A DNA stretch of 64,000 bases from Actinoplanes sp. NBRC 103695 (GTDB lineage Bacteria > Actinomycetota > Actinomycetes > Mycobacteriales > Micromonosporaceae), in assembly GCF_030269485.1 (NCBI RefSeq), contig NZ_BSTL01000005.1, positions 107,010 to 171,009 of the forward strand. The letters run 5' to 3'. Below, one piece after another: positions 26,615 through 36,262 of this stretch. Both the position numbers and the translations under genes were made by a program. The notes beneath the pieces are model-generated. The model searched no databases. It was not told the origin of the DNA and saw only the letters and a program-made list of their open reading frames with translations. How positions within the stretch are numbered: the stretch's first letter is position 1; every line of letters begins with the position of its first letter.

Positions 26615-28813
26615 ATGTTCGGGTGGTGGGGACGCACCGTCGTCCGCGTACGGAAATGGGTGATCCTCGCCGCTCTCGCCCTCATCGCCGTCGGCGCCAC
26701 CTGGGGTTTCGGTGTCTTCGACGCGCTCACCGGCGGAGGCTACGACGACCCGGACTCGGAGTCCAACCAGGCCGCCGAGGCGATCGCCGAGCGCCTGCAC
26801 CGGCCCGACCCGGACCTGATCGTGCTCTGGTCCAGCCAGAACAAGACAGTTCAAGACGCTTCGGTACGCGCGGCGATCAGCGCCGCGGTCGCCGGCATCC
26901 GGGAGCGGCCCGAGGTGGCGAACGTCTCGAGCTACCTCGACGGGCGGGCACCGGGCCTGATCAGCAACGACGGCCGGGCGACCTACGCACCGATCTGGCT
27001 GGCCGGTGACGACGCCGACGCCAAACTGGCCGGGTACGAGGCGATCGAGCCGCATCTGGAGGCGGCCGGACTGCGCACCGACGTGGGCGGCGAGGTGGCG
27101 TTCAACCAGCAGGCCAACGAGCAGAGCGAGAAGGACATCACCCGGGCCGAGCTGTTCTCGCTGCCGGTGCTGCTCCTGCTGCTCATTCTGATCTTCCGGG
27201 GCGTGGTGGCGGCCCTGTCCCCGCTGATCATCGGCGGGCTCGCGATCCTCGGCGCGTTCGTGGCCGTCCGCGGGCTCACCTATCTGACCGACATCAGCGT
27301 CTTCGCGATCAACATCATCACGCTGCTCGGGCTGGGCATGGCGGTGGACTACTCGCTGTTCGTGGTCAGCCGCTTCCGTGAGGAACTGGCGAGCGGGCGG
27401 GACGTGCCGGAGGCGATCCGGATCACGGTCGCCACGGCAGGGCGTACCGTCCTGGTCTCGGGTCTGACCATCGTGCTGGCGCTGTCGTCGCTGCTGATCT
27501 TCCCCCAGCCCTTCCTGGGCGGCATGGCGATCGGCGGCATGGCCGCCGTGCTGATCGCCATGCTGGCCGCGCTCACCGTGCTGCCCGCGGCGCTGGCCAT
27601 GCTCGGGCACCGCATCGACCGGCTGCGCATCCCACTGCCGCGCCGCCGCAACGCCGGTCCGCCCGGCGCCGGATGGGCCCGCCTGGCACGCAGCGTGATG
27701 CGCCGGCCGGTGCCATACCTACTCGGCGTGCTCGCCCTGCTGGTGGTGTTCGCGCTGCCGTTCACCAGGGTGGAGTTCGGCGGTTTCGACGCTCGCGTGA
27801 TGCCGGTCGACACCCCCGCGCGGATCGTGGTCGACACGCTGCGCGACGACTTCCCGGGCGGTGACATCACCCCCATCGATGTGTACGCCCCGGCGGGCAA
27901 CGCCGAGGCACTGGCCGGGCGCATCGCCGGCCTGCGCGGCGTGACCGACGCCCAGGCCACCGACAAGTCCCTGGTCACCGTCACGACCTCCGACGACCCG
28001 AGCTCGGACGCGGCTCGTGAGGTGGTTCGCGAGATCCGCGGCCTGGCACCGGACGCGCTCGTCGGCGGGCGCGCGGCGATCGACCAGGACCTGCTGGAGA
28101 GTCTCGCCGAGCGGCTGCCGTACATGGCGCTGATCATGGCGGTGGCCACCATCGTGCTGCTGTTCCTCGCCTTCGGGTCGGTGCTGCTGCCGATCAAGGC
28201 GGTGCTGATGAACCTGGTCTCGATCGGCGCGTCCTTCGGCGTGGTGGTGTGGATCTTCCAGGACGGCCGGCTGGAGGGCCTGCTGCGCTTCGAGTCCACC
28301 GGTTTCATCGAGCCGAGCAACATGATCCTGGTGCTGGCCGTGCTGTTCGGCCTGGCCACCGACTACGAGGTGTTCCTGCTCTCCCGGGTGCGCGAGGAGT
28401 GGGACCGGACCGGCGACAACACCACCGCGGTCGCGACCGGCCTGCAGCACACCGGGCCGATCATCACCGCAGCGGCGCTGCTGCTCATCGTGGTGGTGAG
28501 CGGCTTCGCCACCGGCGGCGTCTCGATCGTCAAGATCATCGGCGTGGGCATGATCGTGGCGATCGTGGTGGACGCGACGCTGGTCCGGGCACTACTCGTG
28601 CCGGCCACCATGCGCCTGCTGGGCCGCATGAACTGGTGGGCGCCCGGGCCGCTCGGCCGGTTCCGCTCGCCGCTTCTGGAAAGCGCTGGCACTGATCGTG
28701 GCGCCGTACCCGACCAGCACGATGATGTGGAACAGGTAGAGCCAGAGGCCGACGGCGACCATGCCACCGATCTCGGTGAAGCCACCGAAGGGAACTCCCA
28801 GATCCAGCGGTAG
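26615..28813 (+). CDS. MMPL/RND-family lipid transporter
   Basis: A 732-residue membrane protein. One N-terminal helix, an extracytoplasmic domain (about 40-165), five or six helices with the MMPL block GLGMAVDYSLFVVSRFREEL, a second external domain (about 380-500), and a second helix bundle with GLATDYEVFLLSRVREEW. MMPL proteins export lipids or glycolipids using the proton gradient, with Asp-Tyr pairs in these two blocks. The last 60 residues after WWAPGPLGRFRSPL are acidic and lie antisense to the convergent YihY gene, so they look acquired by read-through. Confidence 0.93.
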   Translation: MFGWWGRTVVRVRKWVILAALALIAVGATWGFGVFDALTGGGYDDPDSESNQAAEAIAERLHRPDPDLIVLWSSQNKTVQDASVRAAISAAVAGIRERPEVANVSSYLDGRAPGLISNDGRATYAPIWLAGDDADAKLAGYEAIEPHLEAAGLRTDVGGEVAFNQQANEQSEKDITRAELFSLPVLLLLLILIFRGVVAALSPLIIGGLAILGAFVAVRGLTYLTDISVFAINIITLLGLGMAVDYSLFVVSRFREELASGRDVPEAIRITVATAGRTVLVSGLTIVLALSSLLIFPQPFLGGMAIGGMAAVLIAMLAALTVLPAALAMLGHRIDRLRIPLPRRRNAGPPGAGWARLARSVMRRPVPYLLGVLALLVVFALPFTRVEFGGFDARVMPVDTPARIVVDTLRDDFPGGDITPIDVYAPAGNAEALAGRIAGLRGVTDAQATDKSLVTVTTSDDPSSDAAREVVREIRGLAPDALVGGRAAIDQDLLESLAERLPYMALIMAVATIVLLFLAFGSVLLPIKAVLMNLVSIGASFGVVVWIFQDGRLEGLLRFESTGFIEPSNMILVLAVLFGLATDYEVFLLSRVREEWDRTGDNTTAVATGLQHTGPIITAAALLLIVVVSGFATGGVSIVKIIGVGMIVAIVVDATLVRALLVPATMRLLGRMNWWAPGPLGRFRSPLLESAGTDRGAVPDQHDDVEQVEPEADGDHATDLGEATEGNSQIQR

Positions 28814-29461
28814 CGAGCAGAACAGCACGAAGCCGTGCAGGAAACCGCTGAGGTTGGCCGCGGTGAATGAGCCGACCAGGACGGTGGCCAGCCACTCCGG
28901 GCGGCCGGGGGCGAGGTAGCGGTAGACCCAGATCACCACCGGGGTCAGCACCAGCCAGCACGCCAGGAACGACAGGACCACGCCGCCGACCGCGTACCAG
29001 CCGCCGCGCACCCACAGCCCGCTGGTCACCGGCAGGGCGATGAAGGCGGCCAGGAGCAGGGCCGGCGCGGCGGCGAGCAGCGGCAGCCAGAGGATCCGGC
29101 CACGCCAGCCGATCAGGGACTCGTCCTTCTCCCGGATCGAGACGAAGGCGCGGCGCAGGCCCTCGCCGTACAGGGTGGCCGGGAGCAGGCTGACCAGCGC
29201 GAGCCAGGGCGTCAGGTGCAGGCCGGCCTCGATCAGCGCGGACAGCGCCCGGGGTGCGCCGATCGCGTCGGGCAGCGCGGCGATGGTGTGCCCGGTCAGC
29301 CGCCGCACCCGGTCGGCGCCGGTCACCAGGCCGGTCACCCAGATCGCCAGCAGGCACGCCGGCACCACCGCGACGCCGGCGAAAAAGGTGACCGCGGCGG
29401 CGTGCAACGACACGTCCCGGCCCCGGAGCGGACGGAACACTGCTTTCAGGGTCGTCAGCAC
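28592..29461 (-). CDS. YihY/BrkB-like inner membrane protein
   Basis: A 289-residue protein of about six membrane helices: VSLHAAAVTFFAGVAVVPACLL, then segments near 95-115, 135-160, 175-200 and 215-265. It has the YihY family feel (early helix with AAAVTFF, conserved YGEGLRRAF). The function of the family is uncertain. GTG 29461 has GGAAAG seven bases upstream and gives a family-like start; ATG 29557 would overlap the divergent dxr start. Its 3' 222 bases overlap the MMPL gene tail to tail. Confidence 0.82.
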   Translation of the reverse strand: MLTTLKAVFRPLRGRDVSLHAAAVTFFAGVAVVPACLLAIWVTGLVTGADRVRRLTGHTIAALPDAIGAPRALSALIEAGLHLTPWLALVSLLPATLYGEGLRRAFVSIREKDESLIGWRGRILWLPLLAAAPALLLAAFIALPVTSGLWVRGGWYAVGGVVLSFLACWLVLTPVVIWVYRYLAPGRPEWLATVLVGSFTAANLSGFLHGFVLFCSLPLDLGVPFGGFTEIGGMVAVGLWLYLFHIIVLVGYGATISASAFQKRRAEPAERPGRPPVHAAQQAHGGRHE

Positions 29462-29504
29462 GCCGGCGCTTTCCAGGTCGTTAGCACGCTGGCCTGATAC
29501 CCAG

Positions 29505-29513
29505 TTGTCCACA
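29505..29513 (+). promoter_or_regulatory. DnaA-box-like nonamer before dxr
   Basis: TTGTCCACA, an exact match to the actinobacterial DnaA box, 43 bases upstream of the dxr start and within the shared upstream region of dxr and the YihY gene. Confidence 0.35.
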
Positions 29514-29555
29514 GGGTGACTCGGCGATTCGACGTCATCCGGGAAGATGGTGCCC

Positions 29556-30755
29556 ATGCGGGAGTTAGTGCTGCTCGGGTCGACCGGTTCGATCGGGACT
29601 CAGGCCATCGACATCGTCCGGCGCAACCCGGACAGGTTCCGCGTGGTCGCGCTCGGCGCCGGCGGCGGCAACGTGGAGATGCTCGCCCAGCAGGCCCTGG
29701 AGCTGGCCGTCGAGGTGGTCGGTGTGGCGCGCTCGTCGGTCGTGCAGGACCTCCAGCTCGCCTTCTACGCCGAGGCGCAGCGGCGGGGGTGGGCCAGCGG
29801 CGACTTCCGGCTGCCCAAGATCGTGGCCGGGCCGACGGCGATGACCGAGCTGGCCGAGTGGCCCTGCGACGTGGTGCTCAACGGCGTGGTGGGCAGCCTC
29901 GGGCTCGCGCCCACGCTGGCCACGCTGCGCGCCGGGCGCACGCTCGCGCTGGCCAACAAGGAGTCGCTGGTCGCCGGTGGGCCGCTGGTCCGGGCCGCGG
30001 CGGCGCCCGGGCAGATCGTCCCGGTCGACTCCGAGCACTCGGCGCTCGCGCAGTGCCTGCGCGGCGGGCGCCGCGACGAGGTGCGCCGGCTGGTGCTGAC
30101 CGCGAGCGGGGGAGCGTTCCGCGGGCGTACGCGGGACGATTTGACGCATGTCACACCGGAGGACGCGCTCAAGCACCCGACGTGGGACATGGGCCCGGTC
30201 GTCACGATCAACTCGGCCACCATGGTGAACAAGGGGCTCGAGGTGATCGAGGCGCACGAGCTGTTCGACGTGCCGTACGCGGACATCGAGGTGATGGTGC
30301 ACCCGCAGTCGGTGCTGCACTCGCTGGTCGAGTTCACCGACGGCTCCACGCTCGCCCAGGCCAGCCCGCCGGACATGCGCCTGCCGATCGCGCTGGCGCT
30401 GGCCTGGCCCGATCGGGTGCCGTCGGCCGCCCCGGCGGTGGACTGGACCGAGGCGCACAACTGGGAGCTCCGACCGCTCGACGACGACGCTTTCCCGGCC
30501 GTCCGGCTGGCGAAGCGGGCGGGCGAGGCCGGCCACCTGCTACCCGCCGTCTACAACGCGGCCAACGAAGAGTGTGTGGCCGCGTTCGTGTCCGGTCGGC
30601 TACCTTTTCTGGGCATCGTCGACACCTTGGAACGGGTGCTCGCGGCGGCGCCCGGGTTTGCCGATCCGAGTACCGTCGACGACGTGCTGACCGCGGAGGC
30701 CTGGGCGCGCGCCCAGGCGCAGCGGATGATCGCGACTGCGGCAGAAGGAGCCTGA
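29556..30755 (+). CDS. dxr: 1-deoxy-D-xylulose 5-phosphate reductoisomerase
   Basis: Second enzyme of the MEP isoprenoid pathway, making MEP from DXP with NADPH. The 399-residue protein has the NADPH motif [16 protein letters not shown], the metal and substrate loop [12 protein letters not shown], and [12 protein letters not shown] 29556 is preceded by GGGAAG at nine-base spacing. Overlaps the rseP start by one base. Confidence 0.97.
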   Translation: MRELVLLGSTGSIGTQAIDIVRRNPDRFRVVALGAGGGNVEMLAQQALELAVEVVGVARSSVVQDLQLAFYAEAQRRGWASGDFRLPKIVAGPTAMTELAEWPCDVVLNGVVGSLGLAPTLATLRAGRTLALANKESLVAGGPLVRAAAAPGQIVPVDSEHSALAQCLRGGRRDEVRRLVLTASGGAFRGRTRDDLTHVTPEDALKHPTWDMGPVVTINSATMVNKGLEVIEAHELFDVPYADIEVMVHPQSVLHSLVEFTDGSTLAQASPPDMRLPIALALAWPDRVPSAAPAVDWTEAHNWELRPLDDDAFPAVRLAKRAGEAGHLLPAVYNAANEECVAAFVSGRLPFLGIVDTLERVLAAAPGFADPSTVDDVLTAEAWARAQAQRMIATAAEGA

Positions 30756-32011
30756 TGCTGTATTGGGTGGGTGTGGTGGCGTTCGCGCTCGCCATCCTGA
30801 TCTCGGTGAGTCTGCACGAGGCGGGCCACATGATCACGGCCAAGCGGTTCGGGATGAAGGTCAGCAAGTACTTCGTCGGGTTCGGCCCGACGGTGTTCTC
30901 CTTCAAGCGCGGCGAGACCGAGTACGGGTTGAAGTGGATCCCGCTCGGCGGCTTCTGCAAGATCGTCGGGATGACGCCGCAGGACGACGACGTCGACCCG
31001 GCCGACCAGCCGCGCGCGATGTGGCGGTTCCCGGTGTGGAAACGGACGATCGTGATGGCGTCCGGCTCGATCACCCACTTCCTGCTGGCACTGGTGGCGA
31101 TGTGGTTCGCGGCGGTCTTCGTCGGCCTGCCCAACCCCGCCCTGCCGACCGACGCCGCCGAGCAGCGCGAGGCGCCGGCGCAGATCCAGGTCGGCGACTG
31201 CGTGCAGATCAACCTCCGCGAGACGCCGTGCGCCGTGGGGACGAACGGTGACCTCCAGGGCCCCGCGGCCGCCGCCGGGCTCAAGACCGACGACGTCATC
31301 ACCCGGATCGGCACCACCCCGATCGCCAACTACGGCCAGCTGACCGACACGATCCGGTCGCAGCCGGCCGGCCCGGTCGAGTTCGGCTACACCCGGAACG
31401 GGCAGGCCGCCACCACCACGGTCAACCTGGTCTCCGCGCAGCGTCCGCCGCTGGACGACCCGAGCGGCACGGTCAGCCAGGTCGCGGTGGCCGGCATCAG
31501 CTGGACCACGACCGAGCCCGGCCTGGTCACCTACGGCCCGGCCGGCGCGTTCGGGGCCACCGGCGAGTACGGCTTGACGATCCTCAAGGGCACGTTCGAG
31601 GCGATGAAGCGGATCCCGGAGAAGGTTCCGGCCCTGTGGAACTCGATCACCGGCGACACCCGCGACCCGGACACCCCGATCAGCGTCGTCGGCGCCAGCC
31701 GCCTGGGCGGCGAGGCGATCGCCGCCGGTCTGCCGCAGGTGTTCCTGATGATCTTCATCTCGCTGAACATCTTCATCGGCATCTTCAACCTGCTGCCGCT
31801 GCTGCCTCTGGACGGCGGCCACATCGCCATCGCATGGTTCGAACGCGCACGTTCGTGGCTCTACTCGAAGCTGAAGAAGCCCGATCCTGGGCGTGTCGAC
31901 TACTTCAAGTTGATGCCGTTGACCTACGCCGTCATCCTGGTCGGTGGGGCGTTCACCCTGCTCACCATCACGGCGGACGTCATCAATCCGATCTCGATCT
32001 TCTCCAGGTGA
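30755..32011 (+). CDS. rseP: Site-2 (M50) zinc metalloprotease, RseP/Rip1 type
   Basis: Intramembrane protease that cleaves anti-sigma factors and signal-peptide remnants. The zinc motif HEAGH lies in the first helix (residue about 20) and the third ligand in [13 protein letters not shown] near 350. A PDZ domain (about 165-230) contains [16 protein letters not shown]. Length 418. The dxr-rseP-ispG order is conserved in actinobacteria. Confidence 0.95.
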   Translation: MLYWVGVVAFALAILISVSLHEAGHMITAKRFGMKVSKYFVGFGPTVFSFKRGETEYGLKWIPLGGFCKIVGMTPQDDDVDPADQPRAMWRFPVWKRTIVMASGSITHFLLALVAMWFAAVFVGLPNPALPTDAAEQREAPAQIQVGDCVQINLRETPCAVGTNGDLQGPAAAAGLKTDDVITRIGTTPIANYGQLTDTIRSQPAGPVEFGYTRNGQAATTTVNLVSAQRPPLDDPSGTVSQVAVAGISWTTTEPGLVTYGPAGAFGATGEYGLTILKGTFEAMKRIPEKVPALWNSITGDTRDPDTPISVVGASRLGGEAIAAGLPQVFLMIFISLNIFIGIFNLLPLLPLDGGHIAIAWFERARSWLYSKLKKPDPGRVDYFKLMPLTYAVILVGGAFTLLTITADVINPISIFSR

Positions 32012-32018
32012 TGTGACA

Positions 32019-33191
32019 GTGACCGCAGTCAGTCTCGGTATGCCGGCCGTTCCGCCGCCGCCGCTCGCCACGCGCCGCAAGAGCCGTCAGCTCATGGTCG
32101 GCTCGGTGCCCGTGGGTGGTGGAGCGCCGGTCAGCGTCCAGTCGATGACGACCACGCTGACCTCCGACGTGAACGCCACGCTGCAGCAGATCGCCGAGCT
32201 CACGGCGTCCGGCTGCCAGATCGTCCGGGTCGCGGTGCCGTCCCAGGACGACGTGGAGGCGCTCCCGGCGATCGCCAAGAAGTCCCAGATCCCGGTGATC
32301 GCGGACATCCACTTCCAGCCCAAGTACGTGTTCGCGGCGATCGACGCCGGGTGCGCGGCGGTCCGGGTCAACCCCGGCAACATCCGCAAGTTCGACGACC
32401 AGGTCAAGGAGATCGCGCGGGCGGCGGGCGACGCCGGCACCCCGATCCGGATCGGCGTCAACGCGGGCAGCCTGGACAAGCGGCTGCTGGAGAAGTACGG
32501 CAAGGCCACCGCCGAGGCGCTGGTCGAGTCGGCGTTGTGGGAGTGCTCGCTGTTCGAGGAGCACGGCTTCCGTGACATCAAGATCTCGGTCAAGCACAAT
32601 GACCCGGTCGTGATGATCCGGGCCTACCGGCTGCTGGCCGAGCAGTGCGACTACCCGCTCCACCTCGGCGTGACCGAGGCCGGGCCGGCGTTCCAGGGCA
32701 CGATCAAGAGCGCGGTGGCATTCGGCGCGCTGCTGGCCGAGGGCATCGGCGACACGATCCGGGTGTCGCTGTCCGCGCCGCCGGTCGAGGAGATCAAGGT
32801 CGGCAACCAGATCCTGGAGTCGCTCGGGCTGCGCGAGCGTGGCCTGGAGATCGTCTCCTGCCCGTCGTGCGGGCGGGCGCAGGTCGACGTCTACACGCTG
32901 GCCGAGCAGGTCACCGCGGCGCTCGAGGGCTTCCCGGTGCCGTTGCGCGTGGCTGTCATGGGCTGCGTGGTGAACGGGCCCGGCGAGGCGCGCGAGGCCG
33001 ACCTGGGCGTGGCGTCCGGCAACGGCAAGGGGCAGATCTTCGTCAAGGGCCAGGTCATCAAGACGGTGCCGGAGTCGATCATCGTCGAGACCCTGGTCGA
33101 GGAGGCGCTGCGCCTCGCCGACCAGATGGGCGCCGACCTCCCCGACGAGATGCGCGAGCTGCTCCCCGGCCCGACCGTAACGGTGCACTGA
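32019..33191 (+). CDS. ispG: 4-hydroxy-3-methylbut-2-enyl diphosphate synthase
   Basis: Penultimate step of the MEP pathway; a [4Fe-4S] enzyme. TIM-barrel part includes [20 protein letters not shown] and [10 protein letters not shown]. The cluster Cys are in SCPSCGRAQ and [13 protein letters not shown] 32019 is chosen, eight bases after an AGG; GTG 32013 is a close alternative. About 390 residues. Co-transcribed with rseP. Confidence 0.97.
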   Translation: MTAVSLGMPAVPPPPLATRRKSRQLMVGSVPVGGGAPVSVQSMTTTLTSDVNATLQQIAELTASGCQIVRVAVPSQDDVEALPAIAKKSQIPVIADIHFQPKYVFAAIDAGCAAVRVNPGNIRKFDDQVKEIARAAGDAGTPIRIGVNAGSLDKRLLEKYGKATAEALVESALWECSLFEEHGFRDIKISVKHNDPVVMIRAYRLLAEQCDYPLHLGVTEAGPAFQGTIKSAVAFGALLAEGIGDTIRVSLSAPPVEEIKVGNQILESLGLRERGLEIVSCPSCGRAQVDVYTLAEQVTAALEGFPVPLRVAVMGCVVNGPGEAREADLGVASGNGKGQIFVKGQVIKTVPESIIVETLVEEALRLADQMGADLPDEMRELLPGPTVTVH

Positions 33192-33213
33192 GGCTGTCCG
33201 GCGCTGGGGCCGG

Positions 33214-34089
33214 CTAGAACAGCACCGTGGCGAAGGTGCCTGCCGGGGCGAAGCCGCAGCGGGCGTAGGCCTTGCGGGCCGGGGTGTTGTAGTCGTTCAC
33301 GTAGAGGCTGACCGTCGGGGCCACGCGGCGTAGCGCGTCGCGGGTCACCGCCGCCATCGCCGCGGCGGCCATGCCGCGGCCGCGGAACTCCGGGTCCACC
33401 CAGACGCCCTGCACCTGGGCGGTGTGCTGGGTGACGATGGCGAGCTCGGCCTTGAAGATCACGCGGCCGTCGTGGAAGCGGGCGTACGCGCGTTTCGCCC
33501 GGACCAGCTCGGCGATGCGGCGACGGTAGCCGCGGCCGCCGTCGTCCTGCATCGGGGAGACGCCGACCTCTTCGGTGTACATCGCCACGGCGGCCGGGAA
33601 CAGCAGGTCGACCTCGTCGTGGCGCACCAGGCGTACATCGGGATCGGGGTTGATCTCGGGCTCCGCATCCGCCACGAGCAGGGGCTGGCTGGGGCGGACG
33701 TCGCGGGCCGGACCCCAGTGCGCGGCCAGTCTGTCCCACAGGTCGAGCACCGCGTCGGCGCGCCCGATGATGGACGAGCAGATGCGTGGCTCGCCGGCCA
33801 GCAACTCGGCGAAGGCGGCCACGGCGGACGGGGTCGCGCAGACCGGCACCAGGTGCGCGCCGGACCAGATCAGGGACTCCACGGTGCGGCTCGGCCCGCC
33901 GTAGCCGTAGACCCGGCCGTCCGATCGCCACCAGCTCAGCCCATGAGCCGTCACACGCTCGGCGATCTGGGCGCCGGCGTAGGGGTCTCGGTCGAGGATC
34001 CGCTCGACCGTCGCCCGCTCGGACTCCCCGAGCTGGCGCATCGGCACCGTCAGCACAGCTATCAGATTGCCAGACGACGCCTGGCTCAC
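33214..34089 (-). CDS. GNAT acetyltransferase with DUF4081-like N-domain
   Basis: A 291-residue protein. Residues 20-140 resemble DUF4081 (RDPYAGAQIAERV, then GLSWWRSDGRVYGYGGPSR). The C-terminal half is a GNAT fold with the acetyl-CoA loop VDPEFRGRGMAAAAM and LYVNDYNTPARKAYARCGF. Rv2867c of M. tuberculosis has this architecture and the same place after ispG. The substrate is not known. GTG 34056 is a possible shorter start. Confidence 0.9.
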   Translation of the reverse strand: MSQASSGNLIAVLTVPMRQLGESERATVERILDRDPYAGAQIAERVTAHGLSWWRSDGRVYGYGGPSRTVESLIWSGAHLVPVCATPSAVAAFAELLAGEPRICSSIIGRADAVLDLWDRLAAHWGPARDVRPSQPLLVADAEPEINPDPDVRLVRHDEVDLLFPAAVAMYTEEVGVSPMQDDGGRGYRRRIAELVRAKRAYARFHDGRVIFKAELAIVTQHTAQVQGVWVDPEFRGRGMAAAAMAAVTRDALRRVAPTVSLYVNDYNTPARKAYARCGFAPAGTFATVLF

Positions 34090-34134
34090 ACGCCCCGTAC
34101 CCCATCCAGAAAAGAAACAGTTGCAGCCGACTGT

Positions 34135-34163
34135 TCGTCGATATATCGTCTAACTATCGACGA
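34135..34163 (+). promoter_or_regulatory. PadR autoregulatory operator (probable)
   Basis: A nine-base perfect inverted repeat, TCGTCGATA (34135-34143) and TATCGACGA (34155-34163), in an AT-rich block holding likely -10 hexamers (TATATC, TAACTA). The half-sites are 20 bases apart, two helical turns, suited to a dimeric winged-helix repressor such as the PadR protein encoded 18 bases downstream. Confidence 0.6.
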
Positions 34164-34180
34164 CAGATTGGAGAACAATC

Positions 34181-34765
34181 ATGAGGCGCGAAGCTTTCCG
34201 TCACCTTCATGAGGCCCGCATGCGTGGGTTCGGCTTCCCTCCCGGTTTCCCGTTCGGTGGTGGCCCCGGGTTCGGCGGCCACGGCTGGGGCGGCCCCGAG
34301 GGCCGCGGCGGCCGGCGCGGTGGGCGTGGCAGCCGGCCCAACGTCCGGCCCGCCGTCCTCGCGCTGCTCCTGGAGCGGCCGATGCACGGCTACGAGATCA
34401 TCCAAGAGCTGGAGAGCCGCACCGGCGGCATCTGGCGCCCGAGCCCCGGCTCGGTCTACCCCACCCTCCAGCTGCTGGAGGACGAGGGCCTGATCGAGCC
34501 CGAGGCCGCCGCCGGTCGAAAGAGCTACCGGCTCACCGCCGACGGCCGGCCCGAGGCCGAGACCGCCGCGCAGAACCCGCCGTGGGCGCAGTTCAGCGAG
34601 GACACCATGTCCCAGGCGCACGACTTCCGCGACGCGGCGGTCGGCATCTTCGACGCGCTGCGCCAGGTCGGCTTCAACGGCACGCCGGAGCAGCGGCAGA
34701 AGGCGCTCGAGGTGCTCAACGACACCAAGCGCAGGCTGTACGCGATTCTCGCCGACGGCGAGTGA
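34181..34765 (+). CDS. PadR-family regulator with Gly-rich N-terminus
   Basis: A 194-residue winged-helix regulator. Residues 14-50 are Gly/Phe/Arg-rich (GFPPGFPFGGGPG and further GRGG repeats) and probably disordered. The PadR domain (about 52-125) has LALLLERPMHGYEIIQELE and WRPSPGSVYPTLQLLEDEGL. A helical C-terminal dimerisation region follows. GGAGA six bases before the ATG. The target gene is unknown; no exporter is adjacent. Confidence 0.92.
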   Translation: MRREAFRHLHEARMRGFGFPPGFPFGGGPGFGGHGWGGPEGRGGRRGGRGSRPNVRPAVLALLLERPMHGYEIIQELESRTGGIWRPSPGSVYPTLQLLEDEGLIEPEAAAGRKSYRLTADGRPEAETAAQNPPWAQFSEDTMSQAHDFRDAAVGIFDALRQVGFNGTPEQRQKALEVLNDTKRRLYAILADGE

Positions 34766-34777
34766 CCGGCACGTTCG

Positions 34778-34807
34778 ACGGCCCGCACCGATCCTGGTGC
34801 GGGCCGT
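34778..34807 (+). terminator. Terminator after padR-like gene
   Basis: A perfect 12-base stem, ACGGCCCGCACC with GGTGCGGGCCGT, and a six-base loop, 12 bases after the stop codon. Confidence 0.85.
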
Positions 34808-34852
34808 CGCGCTGTCTGTGGCGCATCTAACCGGTGGATGGTGGCGGCAACC

Positions 34853-34954
34853 TGTGGACAGCCGCGAATTCGCAAGATCGCCGCGTTAGATTGACGCCCA
34901 CCCAGTGCACGGGGTGGGGGAGGTGGCGGTGCCGACGATCGAAGATTTTCGATC
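34853..34954 (+). repeat. Dispersed promoter/leader element, copy 1
   Basis: In order: TGTGGACAG (34853-34861), TAGATT (34887-34892), a 36-base block starting CCCACCCAGTGC (34897-34932) that contains a CACCC/GGGTG stem, a GGGGGAGG ribosome site and a GTG, then the hairpin GATCGAA/TTCGATC (34937-34943 with 34948-34954). The same order recurs at 41606-41716. Confidence 0.65.
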
Positions 34955-35564
34955 AACTGGTCGCGGGGCTCGGATCTTGGCGGTGGCTGCCGTCGTGGCG
35001 GTGCTCGGCGGGGCGCTGACCATCCTGGTCGGGCTGGTCGCGGCGCCCGGTTCCTGGTTGCGGGGATATGTGAGCGAGGCCGGTGTCGCCGGTCTGCCGC
35101 TGGCCGGTGTCTATCGGGCGGGCTTCGCGGCGCTGGCGATCGGGGTCGCCTGCCTGGGGCTGAGCCGGCGTACCCGCGTCGTGGCCGTGACTCTGCTGGC
35201 CGCGGCGTTGCTCTGCGGGACGGCCGGCGCGGTGCCCTGCACGGGCGGGTGTCCGTTGCCGCCGTTCGAGGTGACCAGCGTCGGTGATGTGGTGCATGCC
35301 GCGGCGGCGATCCTGGGGATGGTCGCGCTCGCCGGTGCGATGGTCGCCAGTTGGTGGACCACGGGGGACCGGGTGGTGCGGCGGGTGTCCGGCGTCGCCG
35401 CTGCGTTCACTGTTCCGCTCGGTGGGGCACTGGGTCTGACCATGTTGTTTGCCGGGCGGGTTGCGCTGGGGGCGATTCTCGAGCGGGTCCTCCTCGTCCT
35501 GGCCGTCTCGTGGCTGATCGGCGTCGCGCTCACGACCGCACTGCGAGTTGACGCTTCTTCGTAG
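34929..35564 (+). CDS. DUF998-like membrane protein
   Basis: A 211-residue protein with about six membrane helices (ILAVAAVVAVLGGALTILVGL, a pair near 60-95, then 115-140, 150-175, 180-205). An external loop carries VPCTGGCPLPPF with two Cys. The DUF998 assignment is from overall look and is moderate. GTG 34929 has the ribosome site GGGGGAGG (34916-34923) five bases ahead. Confidence 0.72.
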   Translation: MPTIEDFRSTGRGARILAVAAVVAVLGGALTILVGLVAAPGSWLRGYVSEAGVAGLPLAGVYRAGFAALAIGVACLGLSRRTRVVAVTLLAAALLCGTAGAVPCTGGCPLPPFEVTSVGDVVHAAAAILGMVALAGAMVASWWTTGDRVVRRVSGVAAAFTVPLGGALGLTMLFAGRVALGAILERVLLVLAVSWLIGVALTTALRVDASS

Positions 35565-35576
35565 TTGCGTAAGAAT
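35549..35576 (+). promoter_or_regulatory. Promoter of the ArsR-like gene
   Basis: TTGACG (35549-35554) and AAGAAT (35571-35576), 16 bases apart, inside the last codons of the upstream gene. Only six bases separate the -10 from the ATG at 35583, so the message would start at or near the start codon. Confidence 0.5.
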
Positions 35577-35582
35577 GGAATT

Positions 35583-36101
35583 ATGGATGATAAGAATATC
35601 GAAGAGCGCGTCGTGGCCTTGGAGCAGCAGGTCGCCGACCTGACCGCGCGGCTGGTGAGCGAGCCGGCCTCGGCAACGCCTCCCCGGCAGGAGCAGACCT
35701 TCTGGGCGCTGGAGGGGCTCCGCTCCCAGATCGCGGGCCTCGAGGGCGGGGCGGTGCTCTTCACCGGCATCGTCGACCTGTCGACGTCCGAGCACTACGA
35801 GTGGCAGCAGGCCCTGCCGGTGGAGACGCTGCTGGCCGACGACTGGGCAGGGCCGGCGAACACGCTCGCCGCGCTCGGGCATCCGGTGCGGCTGACCCTG
35901 CTGCGACGCGTACTCGAAGGCACCCGGAATGTCGCCGAGCTGGCCGAGCAGGAAGGGCTGGGCACGACCGGGCAGATCTACCACCACCTGCGTCAGCTGG
36001 TCAGCGCCGGCTGGCTGCGGTCGTCGTCGCGCGGGCTCTACGAGGTTCCCGGCGAGCGGGTGATCCCGCTGCTGGCCCTCGTGATGGGCACGCGGCGATG
36101 A
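35583..36101 (+). CDS. ArsR-like winged-helix regulator
   Basis: A 172-residue protein. A short coiled-coil N-terminus (IEERVVALEQQVADLTARL) is followed by a linker and an ArsR-type HTH at about 95-165: LGHPVRLTLLRRVLEG, VAELAEQEGLGTTGQIYHHL, then LVSAGWLRSSSRG. No metal-binding Cys are present. ATGA overlap with a tiny downstream gene. Confidence 0.85.
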   Translation: MDDKNIEERVVALEQQVADLTARLVSEPASATPPRQEQTFWALEGLRSQIAGLEGGAVLFTGIVDLSTSEHYEWQQALPVETLLADDWAGPANTLAALGHPVRLTLLRRVLEGTRNVAELAEQEGLGTTGQIYHHLRQLVSAGWLRSSSRGLYEVPGERVIPLLALVMGTRR

Positions 36102-36262
36102 GGCGGATCGCGGCGGCCGGATGCGCCGCCGCAGGGCTGACCGTCCTGATCCGGCGCTGGAAGTCGCTGCCGGCGATCGCTTCCGGCGGGCGGCGGGCGC
36201 GCTGGGTTCAGTTCGGGCTGTCGGGCGCGATCAGCGTCGGCCTGTTCGGGTTGCTGCTCTGA
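36098..36262 (+). CDS. 54-residue membrane-associated protein, coupled to the regulator
   Basis: Starts within the stop of the ArsR-like gene (ATGA). The product begins [20 protein letters not shown], has a basic middle ([17 protein letters not shown]), and ends in the hydrophobic [19 protein letters not shown]. No family recognised. Its 3' 55 bases overlap the convergent dehydrogenase gene, and coding status rests on coupling and composition only. Confidence 0.5.
   Translation: MRRIAAAGCAAAGLTVLIRRWKSLPAIASGGRRARWVQFGLSGAISVGLFGLLL

Noticed and set aside
29462..29557. YihY protein start at ATG 29557
   Set aside because: It would overlap the dxr start codon and add 32 residues that are not family-like; GTG 29461 has a better ribosome site.
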